Shown here: positions 16,729-24,375 of the stretch, in pieces
How positions within the stretch are numbered: position 1 is the first letter of the stretch
How the letters are laid out: every line of letters starts with the position of its first letter
From: Prado023 sp963818445
GTDB taxonomy: Bacteria; Actinomycetota; Actinomycetes; S36-B12; CAIYMF01
Direction of reading: 5' to 3'
NCBI GenBank assembly: GCA_963818445.1
Contig: CAWFSG010000010.1
Coordinates: forward strand, 154,935 to 218,934
DNA: 64,000 bases
Program-made: the position numbers and the translations under genes
The notes under the pieces: generated by a model
The model's input: the letters and a program-made list of their open reading frames with translations, nothing else
Told to the model about the DNA's origin: nothing
The model's database searches: none

Positions 16729-18872
16729 GTGGCACTGGCGCTCTATCGGACCTACCGGCCGGGCTCGCTGGCCGAGGTGATCGGCCAGGAGCACGTGACC
16801 GAGCCGTTGGCGCGTGCCCTCGAGTCCGGCCGGATCCACCACGCCTACCTGTTCTCCGGGCCCCGGGGGTGCGGCAAGACGTCGACCGCGCGGATCATGG
16901 CCCGATCGCTGAACTGCGAGCAGGGCCCCCGGGCTGAGCCCTGCGGGCAGTGCCGCAGCTGCATCGAGCTGGCCCCCAACGGACCCGGCTCGATGGACGT
17001 GGTTGAACTCGACGCGGCCACGCACCGCGGCATCGACGACGCCCGGGACCTGCGCGAGAAGGCCATCTACGCCCCGGCCGCCAGCCGGTTCAAGATCTAC
17101 ATCATCGACGAGGCCCACCAGCTCACCAACGAGGCGGCCAACGCCCTGCTCAAGCTGGTCGAGGAGCCCCCGCCGCACCTGCGGTTCATCTTCGCCACCA
17201 CCGAGCCGGACAAGATCATCCCGACGATCCGCTCGCGGACGTTCCACTACGGCTTCCGGCTGGTCCCCGCCCGGACCCTGGCCGAGCACCTCGGCTCGGT
17301 CTGCCGCTCGGAAGGTGTCCCGGCGGAGGCCGCCGCGCTGGCGATCGTGGCCCGGGCCGGCGCCGGGAGCGTCCGTGACGGCCTGTCCGTCCTGGGCCAG
17401 CTGCTGGCTGGGGCAGGTCCGCAGGGCCTGACCTACGCCGATGCCGTCTCCGCCCTGGGCCTGACCGACGCCAGCCTGATCGACGAGTTCGTCGCAGCCC
17501 TGTCCGCGGGCTCGGCAGCGGAGATGTTCGGCATCGTGGACGTCGTGATCTCCGCAGGTCACGATCCGCGTCGGTTCGTCACTGACATCCTGGACCGGTT
17601 GCGCGACCTGATCGTCCTGCGGGCCGACCACGAGGCCCTGTCCAAGGGCCTGATCGACGTTCCCGACGACGAGGGCCAGCGCATGGTGGCCCAAGCCCAG
17701 TCCCTGGGACTTGCCGAGCTGTCCCGGGCCGCCGACCTCGTCAGCACCGGACTCGGCCAGATCAAGGGTGCCACCGCCCCTCGGCTGCAGCTCGAGCTGC
17801 TCTGTGCCCGGCTGGCTCTCCCCGGACCGGGAGGCGATCTCAGCGCGGTCCTGGCCCGCTTGGACCGGCTCGAGCGTGGTGGCCCGGCCGCACCTGCAGT
17901 GGGTCCCAGTGTGGCGGCGAAGCCCTCCTCGGAGTCGCGGCGGCCCGCGGGGCCGAGCGGACCGGACGCGCCCGCGCGCGAGGTGCAGGTCGATCCTGAC
18001 CCCCTCGCAGCGCCTGCCCAGCCCACGTCCCCCACATCAGGCCCACCTGCCCGTCCGGCGACCACGTCCGGAGGCCCCGCCGCCCCGCCCCGCCGCCCCG
18101 AGCTGCGCCGGGACGTGTCGGATCCGGCCCCGGCCCGGGCCGGATCCGATCCGGTGCCGCCGGTGGTCCCGGTGGCCACCCCCGCGAACGCACCCGAACC
18201 TCCCACGGAGCGCCCGGCCACGCCTGCCCCCTCGACCGCACCGGTCACGCCGGCCACGCCGGCCCCCGCGCCCGTCGCCGCGGCACCGGGCGACGACACC
18301 ACGATCACCCGGATCCGCGACTCATGGCCGGCGATCCTCGAGCGCCTCGCGTCCTCGAGCCGCGTCGCCTGGACGGTGTTCCACGCTGCCACGCCGGTCT
18401 CCTGCGTCAACGGCGCCCTGGCGGTGGCGGTCGCCGAGCCGGGCAACGTGCGGGCCATTGCCCAACGCGGTCACGATGAACGGCTGCGGCAGGCCATCAT
18501 CGACGTCCTGGCCCTCGACCTCACGATCGATGTCCTGCATGACCCCGAGCCCGCTCGGCCTGCGCCGTCCGGTGCCGGGGCGACCGGTGATGCGGCCACA
18601 TCGGCGGCGGGTGCGCGGCCGGCGAGCCGCGCCCCCGGAGCGGGTGACGCGACCAAGGCGGCCACGGGGGCAACGGGCTCCCCTCGGCGGCCGCGCCCGC
18701 GTCCCGCCCGGCTGATGTGGTCCGGGAGGCCGGCTCCGCCCCAGGGGCCCCCGACGTCGCTGACGAGCCCAGCCCTGACGATCCGGACCTCGATCCCGGT
18801 GGCGCCCAGGGCCTGGCCCTGATCACCCGGGAGCTCGGCGCCCGGCCCATCGGTGAGATCGACCACTCCTAG
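16729..18872 (+). CDS. dnaX: DNA polymerase III subunits tau/gamma (one apparent frameshift)
   Basis: Clamp-loader ATPase. Residues 1-370 hold the AAA+ module: Walker A GPRGCGKTS at about 44-52, the four-Cys zinc site around CEQ..CGQCRSC, Walker B IDEAHQL and the arginine finger region TIRSRTF. A Pro/Ala-rich linker follows, then the tau C-terminal domain. The frame ends at 18822 with non-family sequence, whereas shifting back one base at the C run 18680-18683 restores a typical end (LITRELGARPIGEIDHS) and stop at 18870-18872. One missing C explains this. TAGGGT at 16717-16722 is 6 bases before the GTG, suggesting a leaderless mRNA. Confidence 0.93.
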
Positions 18873-18881
18873 GGGCTGGGC

Positions 18882-19487
18882 ATGTACGAGGGCATCATCC
18901 AGGACGTCATCGACGGTCTCAGTCGCCTGCCCGGCATCGGACCCAAGGGTGCGCAGCGGATCGCCTTCCACCTGCTCAAGGCCGACCCGCAGGAGGTCGC
19001 GGACCTCGCCGAGGCCCTGCTCACGCTGCGCGAGAAGGTCCAGTTCTGCGAGATCTGCGGCAACGTCTCCCAGGAGCGGACGTGCGGGATCTGCCGGGAT
19101 CCCCGACGGGACCCGTCGCTGCTGTGCGTGGTGGAGGAGAGCAAGGACGTCGTCGCCATCGAGCGGACCCGCGAGTTCCGCGGTCGCTACCACGTCCTCG
19201 GAGGGGCGATCAGCCCGATGGAGGGTGTGGGCCCCGACGACCTGCGCATCCGCGAGCTCATGGCCCGCCTCGCGGACGGCTCGGTGGTGGAGGTGATCCT
19301 GGCCACCGATCCGAACCTGGAGGGTGAGGCCACGGCCACCTACCTGGCGCGCCTGATGAGCACGCTCGGCCTGGCCGTGTCACGGTTGGCCAGTGGACTA
19401 CCGGTGGGCGGCGACCTCGAGTTCGCCGACGAGGTGACCCTCGGCCGGGCATTCGAGGGCCGACGACGGATCGGAGGGCAGGCATGA
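18882..19487 (+). CDS. recR: Recombination protein RecR
   Basis: 201 residues; acts with RecF/RecO to load RecA at gaps. N-terminal helix-hairpin-helix (LSRLPGIGPKGAQRIAF), a four-cysteine zinc finger (CEIC...CGIC), and a TOPRIM domain (VVEESKDVVAIE, DPNLEGEATATYLA) are in the usual order. It starts 9 bases after the restored dnaX stop. The nucleoid protein gene ybaB, which usually precedes recR, is not between them. The stop overlaps the DUF5063 start (ATGA). Confidence 0.96.
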   Translation: MYEGIIQDVIDGLSRLPGIGPKGAQRIAFHLLKADPQEVADLAEALLTLREKVQFCEICGNVSQERTCGICRDPRRDPSLLCVVEESKDVVAIERTREFRGRYHVLGGAISPMEGVGPDDLRIRELMARLADGSVVEVILATDPNLEGEATATYLARLMSTLGLAVSRLASGLPVGGDLEFADEVTLGRAFEGRRRIGGQA

Positions 19488-20086
19488 GCGTCGACGAGGC
19501 ACCCATGGAGGGTGCGATGGCGGTGCTGACCACGCCCGCCACCGCGGTCGAGGACGACCTGGTCACGTTGGCCGACGGCCTGGCTGAGGCGTCGGCCCGG
19601 TTCGTCCAGGCCACGGAGGCGGTCGCTGCCGGGATCGGTGAGGACCACGCGATCGCGATCCTCCTGCTCGAGGTCTCCGACGTGCTCGCGATGGGCGCAC
19701 GCCTCGGCGCGATCGACGATGTCGTCCCCGAGGGTCGCTTCGAGCCGGACGCGGGCGTCGAGCCCGACGTGGATCGCCTGCGGGCTGCTCTGGCCGAGCG
19801 ACTGGCCCCGGTCGACTCCTACATCGAGGTCTTCGATCCCTACGCCAGTCCCGAGCTTGTGGCCGGCCGGCTCTCCGATGACCTCACCGCGATCGTCTCC
19901 GACCTCCTGCACGGGCTGGCCCACCACACCGCAGGGCGCACGCTCGAGGCGCTGTGGTGGTGGCAGACGACCTACCTGAGCTCCTGGGGGGACTCGGGGG
20001 CGATGGCACTGCGGGCGCTGCGGTCCCTGGTCTCGCACGTGCGGGCCGGTGCCCCGCTCGAGGTGGCCGGCGAATCCGACCGGTAG
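19484..20086 (+). CDS. DUF5063 domain protein
   Basis: 200 residues, soluble, mostly helical and acidic (DDLVTLADGLAEASARFV, SDDLTAIVSDLLHGLAHH, ALWWWQTTYLSSWG). DUF5063 proteins are commonly encoded right after recR in actinobacteria and other phyla. Function unknown; overlap with the recR stop suggests co-translation and perhaps a role in DNA repair or replication. No catalytic motif is visible. Confidence 0.82.
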   Translation: MSVDEAPMEGAMAVLTTPATAVEDDLVTLADGLAEASARFVQATEAVAAGIGEDHAIAILLLEVSDVLAMGARLGAIDDVVPEGRFEPDAGVEPDVDRLRAALAERLAPVDSYIEVFDPYASPELVAGRLSDDLTAIVSDLLHGLAHHTAGRTLEALWWWQTTYLSSWGDSGAMALRALRSLVSHVRAGAPLEVAGESDR

Positions 20087-20159
20087 CGCGCTCGGTCACG
20101 TCGCGCGCACGGCCAGGGGCCGGCGAGCGCGATCGGGACGGTATCGGGCGCCGACCCCC

Positions 20160-20165
20160 TAGAAT
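20160..20165 (+). promoter_or_regulatory. Candidate -10 box of the lysC-asd promoter
   Basis: TAGAAT is 43 bases upstream of the lysC ATG in the 122-base gap after DUF5063. It implies an RNA leader of about 37 nt, too short for a lysine riboswitch; none is visible. Confidence 0.5.
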
Positions 20166-20208
20166 TGGGGCCCGGAACGCCGCCGACCACTACCGGGAGC
20201 CCGCGAGC

Positions 20209-21504
20209 ATGTCCCTGATCGTCCAGAAGTACGGGGGATCCTCCGTCGCCGATGCGTCCAGCGTGCGTCGCGTGGCCAAGCGGATCGTGGACACCAAGCG
20301 CGCCGGCAATGACGTGGTGGTGGTCGTGTCGGCGATGGGCGACTCCACCGACGAGTTGCTCGACCTGGCCAACCAGGTGAGTCCGAACCCTCCAGGCCGT
20401 GAGCTCGACATGCTGCTGACCGCGGGCGAGCGGATCTCGATGGCGGTCCTGGCGATGGCCATCCACGACCTCGGCGAGGAGGGCAGGTCCTACACGGGCT
20501 CGCAGGCCGGGCTGATCACCGACTCCGCCCACGGCGCCGCCCGGATCATCGACGTCACCCCGGGTCGTATCCGGCACGCGATCACCGATGGGGCGATCCC
20601 GATCGTCGCCGGATTCCAGGGGGTGTCCTACGACAGCAAGGACATCACCACCCTGGGGCGCGGCGGCTCGGACACCACGGCCGTTGCCCTGGCCGTTGCC
20701 CTGGACGCCGATGTCTGCGAGATCTACACGGACGTCGACGGCGTGTTCTCCGCTGACCCCCGCGTGGTCCCCGCCGCCCGCCAGGTGCCCCGGATCAGCT
20801 ACGAGGAGATGCTCGAGCTGGCTGCGGCGGGCGCGAAGGTCCTGCACCTGCGCTGCGTGGAGTACGCGCGCAGGGCCAGCATGCCGATCCATGTCCGGTC
20901 CTCCTTCTCCGACAAGGAGGGCACCTGGGTCCTCAACTCGTCCGATCCGCTGCCGGCAGCGGCCCATCCCGCCGAAGGGACAACTGTGGAGCAACCGATC
21001 ATCGCGGGGGTCGCCCATGACCTCAACGACTGCAAGATCACCGTGGTCGGCGTCCCCGACCGTCCAGGAGAGGCCGCACAGATCTTCCAGGCCGTGGCCG
21101 ATGCCGGCGTGAACGTCGACATGATCGTCCAGAACGTGTCGCTGGGGGAGTCCGGGCGCACCGACGTGACGTTCACCTGCCCAGTCGCCTCCCGCGAGGA
21201 CGCCATCTCAGCCCTGCGGCGTGAGCAGGGCGCGATCGGGTTCGAGGACCTGGCCTATGACGACGGGATCGCCAAGGTCTCGCTCATCGGGGCCGGGATG
21301 CGCTCCCACCCCGGGGTCTCGGCCACCTTCTTCAAGGCCCTGGCCGATGCCGGCATCAACATCACCATGATCACCACGTCGGAGATCCGGATCTCGGTCG
21401 TGACCAACCAGGACACCGCCACCGAGGCGGTCCGGGCGCTGCACACGGCCTTCGGGCTGGACGCCGACGGGGAGGCCGTCGTGTACGCAGGGACCGGCCG
21501 ATGA
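20209..21504 (+). CDS. lysC: Aspartate kinase
   Basis: First step of the aspartate pathway to lysine, threonine, methionine and diaminopimelate for peptidoglycan. 431 residues: kinase domain with VQKYGGSS at residues 4-11, GRGGSDTTAVALA, and IYTDVDGVFSADPR, then two ACT domains (VVGVPDRPGEAAQIF, LIGAGMRSHPGVSATFFKALADAGINI) that mediate feedback inhibition by lysine/threonine. In this family an internal start commonly makes a separate beta subunit; I see no strong internal RBS. The start at 20209 gives the canonical N-terminus. The stop overlaps asd (ATGA). Confidence 0.97.
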   Translation: MSLIVQKYGGSSVADASSVRRVAKRIVDTKRAGNDVVVVVSAMGDSTDELLDLANQVSPNPPGRELDMLLTAGERISMAVLAMAIHDLGEEGRSYTGSQAGLITDSAHGAARIIDVTPGRIRHAITDGAIPIVAGFQGVSYDSKDITTLGRGGSDTTAVALAVALDADVCEIYTDVDGVFSADPRVVPAARQVPRISYEEMLELAAAGAKVLHLRCVEYARRASMPIHVRSSFSDKEGTWVLNSSDPLPAAAHPAEGTTVEQPIIAGVAHDLNDCKITVVGVPDRPGEAAQIFQAVADAGVNVDMIVQNVSLGESGRTDVTFTCPVASREDAISALRREQGAIGFEDLAYDDGIAKVSLIGAGMRSHPGVSATFFKALADAGINITMITTSEIRISVVTNQDTATEAVRALHTAFGLDADGEAVVYAGTGR

Positions 21505-22538
21505 GCGTCACCGTTGCGGTGGTCGGAGCAACCGGCCAGGTCGGTGGCGTGATGCGTCGCCTGCTCGACGAGTCCGGTATCGACGTCGGGACGGTCCGGT
21601 TCTTCGCCAGCGCGCGCTCGGCTGGGACGACCCTGCCGTGGCGGGGCACCGAGATCCTCGTCGAGGATGCCGCGACTGCCGACCCGTCGGGCATCGACAT
21701 CGCGCTGTTCTCTGCGGGTGGGGCCACGTCCAAGGCGCTCGCGCCGGTGTTCGCCGCGGCGGGCGCGACCGTGATCGACAACTCGTCGGCGTGGCGGATG
21801 GACCCCGATGTCCCGCTGGTCGTGTCCGAGGTCAACGCCCACGCCCTGGACAGCATCCCCAAGGGGATCGTGGCCAACCCCAACTGCACCACCATGGCAG
21901 CGATGCCCGTGCTCGCCCCGCTGCACGCGGAGGCCGGCCTGCGCAGACTGGTGGTGAGCACCTACCAGGCAGTCTCGGGCAGCGGGCTGGCCGGGGTCGA
22001 GGAGCTGGCGGGCCAGGTGCGGGCCGCAGTGGCCCAGGACATGACGGCGCTGACCCATGACGGCTCCTCGGTCGATCTGCCGGCACCGTCGAAGTACGTC
22101 GCTCCCATCGCCTTCGACGTGATCCCGCTGGCGGGCAGCATCGTCGACGACGGCTCCGGGGAGACCGACGAGGAGCAGAAGCTGCGCAACGAGTCCCGCA
22201 AGATCCTCGGGATCCCGGACCTGGCGGTCTCCGGGACGTGCGTGCGCGTCCCGGTCTTCACGGGCCACAGCCTGAGCATCAACGCCGAGTTCGACCGACC
22301 GCTGTCGGTGGCACGGGCCCGCGAACTGCTGGAGGGCGCCCCGGGCGTCGTCTGGGCGGACGTGCCCACCCCGTTGCAGGCCGCCGGCGCGGATCCGACC
22401 TACGTGGGCCGGCTGCGCCAGGACCCGGGCGTCCCGGACGGGCGCGGACTGGCCCTGTTCCTGTCCAGTGACAACCTGCGCAAGGGCGCGGCCCTCAACG
22501 CCGTGCAGATCGCCGCCCTGCTGGCCGAGCGCGCCTGA
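21501..22538 (+). CDS. asd: Aspartate-semialdehyde dehydrogenase
   Basis: 345 residues; reduces aspartyl phosphate to aspartate semialdehyde with NADPH. The nucleotide-binding VVGATGQVG is N-terminal, the catalytic cysteine is Cys129 in NPNCTTM, and the substrate-binding residues lie in YQAVSGSG and RVPVFTGHS. Translationally coupled to lysC, as in most actinobacteria, and followed by a terminator hairpin. Confidence 0.97.
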   Translation: MSVTVAVVGATGQVGGVMRRLLDESGIDVGTVRFFASARSAGTTLPWRGTEILVEDAATADPSGIDIALFSAGGATSKALAPVFAAAGATVIDNSSAWRMDPDVPLVVSEVNAHALDSIPKGIVANPNCTTMAAMPVLAPLHAEAGLRRLVVSTYQAVSGSGLAGVEELAGQVRAAVAQDMTALTHDGSSVDLPAPSKYVAPIAFDVIPLAGSIVDDGSGETDEEQKLRNESRKILGIPDLAVSGTCVRVPVFTGHSLSINAEFDRPLSVARARELLEGAPGVVWADVPTPLQAAGADPTYVGRLRQDPGVPDGRGLALFLSSDNLRKGAALNAVQIAALLAERA

Positions 22539-22541
22539 GCT

Positions 22542-22564
22542 GCCGTCCTGCGGCCCACGACGGC
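22542..22564 (+). terminator. Terminator hairpin after asd
   Basis: A 6-bp GC-rich stem (22542-22547 with 22559-22564) and 11-nt loop, followed by GGTTTGGG. Modest strength, but it separates asd from the tRNA-Pro promoter. Confidence 0.5.
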
Positions 22565-22591
22565 GGTTTGGGCTGGGGGTCAGCGTGCGGC

Positions 22592-22597
22592 TAGAAT
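22592..22597 (+). promoter_or_regulatory. Candidate -10 box for tRNA-Pro
   Basis: TAGAAT ends 12 bases before the mature tRNA-Pro 5' end, the same spacing logic as at tRNA-Ser. Confidence 0.5.
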
Positions 22598-22609
22598 CGG
22601 ACCCGCAAT

Positions 22610-22683
<74 letters not shown>

Positions 22684-22687
22684 CACA

Positions 22688-22726
22688 GTGAAGGGCCCCG
22701 GGGATGTGTCCCCGGGGCTCTGTCAC
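22688..22726 (+). terminator. Terminator hairpin after tRNA-Pro
   Basis: A 12-bp stem (22692-22703 with 22710-22721, one G-U pair) with 6-nt loop, extended by a further 4 bp across a bulged G at 22722. It is built like the tRNA-Ala terminator, with a CCCCGGGG core. Confidence 0.75.
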
Positions 22727-22744
22727 ATGACCCCGGACTGCAGC

Positions 22745-22797
22745 CGGGATTCGGGAGGAGGCTCGCCAAAGGCGAGCCGACGGCTCCCGCCATCCCT
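22745..22797 (+). repeat. tRNA-Pro 'echo' element: acceptor-strand copies around the shared palindromic core
   Basis: Bases 22745-22750 copy the first six bases of tRNA-Pro and 22785-22796 copy twelve bases of its 3' end, while the interior core matches the tRNA-Ala element: 5-bp stem 22753-22757 with 22784-22788, and 8-bp hairpin 22760-22767 with 22771-22778 (loop AAA). Both elements are preceded by CAGC. The outer GGGAT/ATCCC ends can pair. Thus the core is conserved while the ends track the neighbouring tRNA. Confidence 0.75.
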
Positions 22798-22826
22798 CCG
22801 GGCGCTCACGAAGCCGGGCACGGGCC

Positions 22827-22872
22827 GGCCGAGCCGACGGCTCCCGCCATCCGTCGCAACTCGCGGGATTCG
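22827..22872 (+). repeat. Degenerate further copies of the tRNA-Pro echo element
   Basis: 22829-22852 repeats the 3' half of the preceding unit (core arm, GACGG, then the tRNA-Pro tail), and 22864-22872 repeats its 5' start (CGGGATTCG). The array looks like tandem duplication followed by decay. The rest of 22684-22905 holds only the terminator and these repeats. Confidence 0.55.
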
Positions 22873-22905
22873 CCAGGGCCTGCGGATGTGGGTTCTCCCC
22901 AACTC

Positions 22906-23811
22906 CTACCCCGCAACCACCGTCAGCACCGTCGCCTCCGGCCGGCACGCCAGCCGGATCGGCGTGTACGGGCTGGTCCCGAGGCCCGCCGACACGTGCA
23001 GGGCGGACTCCTGCCAGCCCGACAACCCCTTGGCCTGGGCGCGGGGGAGGTCGCAGTTGGTGACCAGCGCACCCGCCCACGGAAGGCACACCTGGCCGCC
23101 GTGGGTGTGGCCGGCCACGATCAGGTCGGCGCCGTCGGCGGCCATCGCGTCGAGCACCCGCCGGTACGGAGCGTGGGCGACCCCGAGCCGGAGGTCGGCG
23201 TCGGGGTCGAACGGGCCGGCGACGTCGGCGTACCGGTCGCGCCCGATGTGCGGGTCATCCACCCCGCGCGCGTCGATGCGCCAGCCGCGGACGGTGACCT
23301 CGGCCGTCGCGTTGTCCACGTCGTGCCACCCAGCAGCGGTCAGGCCCTCGTTGAGCGGCGTGACGTCGATCTTCGGCCGCTTCGTCCGCAGCTCGCTGGG
23401 ACCGGACAGGTACTTCGCTGGGTTGGCGCGCGCAGGGGCGTAGTAGTCGTTCGAGCCCCGCACGAACAACCCGGGACGGTCGAGCAGCGGCTCCAGGGCG
23501 TGCAGTGCCAGGCGCGGCCCCTGGGCGTCGCCGTGGAAGTCGCCGGTCACGACGGTCAGGTCCACGTCGAGCTCGCCCAGGGAGCGGACCCAGTCGATGC
23601 GGTCGGTGTCGCGTGGGGACAGGTGCAGGTCCGACAGGTGCAGGATCCGCAGCGATGGGTGGCTCTCCCTGGATGACGCCCGCCGCACTCGCACCTCTGC
23701 AGAGCGCAGCGTGTACTGGCGGGCCTCCCACAGGCTGTAGGCCGTGGTCGCGGCACCGAGCGCCACCAGGGATGCCGCAGCACGCACGGCGGCGCGGGTG
23801 GGGGTCGGCAT
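22906..23811 (-). CDS. Metallophosphoesterase
   Basis: 301 residues. An N-terminal signal-anchor helix (AAASLVALGAATTAYSLWEARQ) is followed by a calcineurin-like domain with all metal-binding blocks: LSDLHL, VTGDFHGD, RGSNDYY (in place of the common GNHD/E), a His in GVAHAPYR and VAGHTHGGQ. The Asn in RGSNDYY keeps the key GN-type contact shifted, so activity is likely. Substrate unknown; it corresponds to actinobacterial membrane phosphoesterases near ponA. The ATG at 23811 follows a CAGACT -10-like box by 6 bases; the longer frame upstream overlaps yqeY. Confidence 0.88.
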   Translation of the reverse strand: MPTPTRAAVRAAASLVALGAATTAYSLWEARQYTLRSAEVRVRRASSRESHPSLRILHLSDLHLSPRDTDRIDWVRSLGELDVDLTVVTGDFHGDAQGPRLALHALEPLLDRPGLFVRGSNDYYAPARANPAKYLSGPSELRTKRPKIDVTPLNEGLTAAGWHDVDNATAEVTVRGWRIDARGVDDPHIGRDRYADVAGPFDPDADLRLGVAHAPYRRVLDAMAADGADLIVAGHTHGGQVCLPWAGALVTNCDLPRAQAKGLSGWQESALHVSAGLGTSPYTPIRLACRPEATVLTVVAG

Positions 23812-23902
23812 GCCCCAAGTCTGACAGGGGCCACCCGGGGAACCCGCATCCGTCAGCGCGGCCGTGGCCCTGGGGCGGGCCCGAATCCCCCACAATGGGG
23901 CC

Positions 23903-24364
23903 ATGAGCACCCTCAAGGAGACCCTGCAGTCCGACCTGACATCAGCCATCCGAAGCCGTGATGAGCTCACGTCGGCCACCCTGCGGATGGCCCTGACGGC
24001 GGTGACCACCGAGGAGGTTGCCGGCAAGTCCGCGCGCACCCTCAGCGATGCCGAGGTCGTGGGCGTCCTGACCAAGGAGGCCAAGAAGCGCCGGGAGGCC
24101 GCAACGGCGTTCACCGACGCCGCCCGCCCGGAACTCGCGCAGCGGGAGCTGGCCGAGCTCGACGTGCTGGCCCGCTACCTGCCCGAGCCACTCAGCGCGC
24201 AGGAGGTCAGCGGGCTCGTGGACGCCGCCGTGGCACGACTGGCCGACCAGGGCGTGACGGGCATGCCAGCGATGGGTCGGGTCATGAAGGAGCTGACAGC
24301 GCAGACCGCCGGCCGCTTCGATGGCGGGGAGCTGGCCGCGATGGTCCGCGCAGCCCTGGCCTGA
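23903..24364 (+). CDS. GatB/YqeY domain protein
   Basis: 153 residues, related to the tail domain of GatB amidotransferase that contacts tRNA, but free-standing. Landmarks are TLKETLQSDLTSAIRSRDE near the N-terminus, AKKRREAA, AELDVLARYLPEPLS and MGRVMKELT. Role not established; a stand-alone tRNA-related or stress role is often proposed. CACAAT at 23891-23896 lies 6 bases before the ATG, another leaderless configuration. It is convergent with the penicillin-binding protein gene. Confidence 0.92.
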   Translation: MSTLKETLQSDLTSAIRSRDELTSATLRMALTAVTTEEVAGKSARTLSDAEVVGVLTKEAKKRREAATAFTDAARPELAQRELAELDVLARYLPEPLSAQEVSGLVDAAVARLADQGVTGMPAMGRVMKELTAQTAGRFDGGELAAMVRAALA

Positions 24365-24375
24365 ACCCCGAGGGC

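Noticed and set aside
18676..18690. Programmed ribosomal frameshift in dnaX
   Set aside because: No A-rich slippery site, no downstream stem-loop and the wrong location (after the tau linker). Other genes in the window have the same kind of break, so sequencing error is simpler.
20166..20208. Lysine riboswitch before lysC
   Set aside because: The predicted leader is under 40 nt and has no lysine-riboswitch structure.
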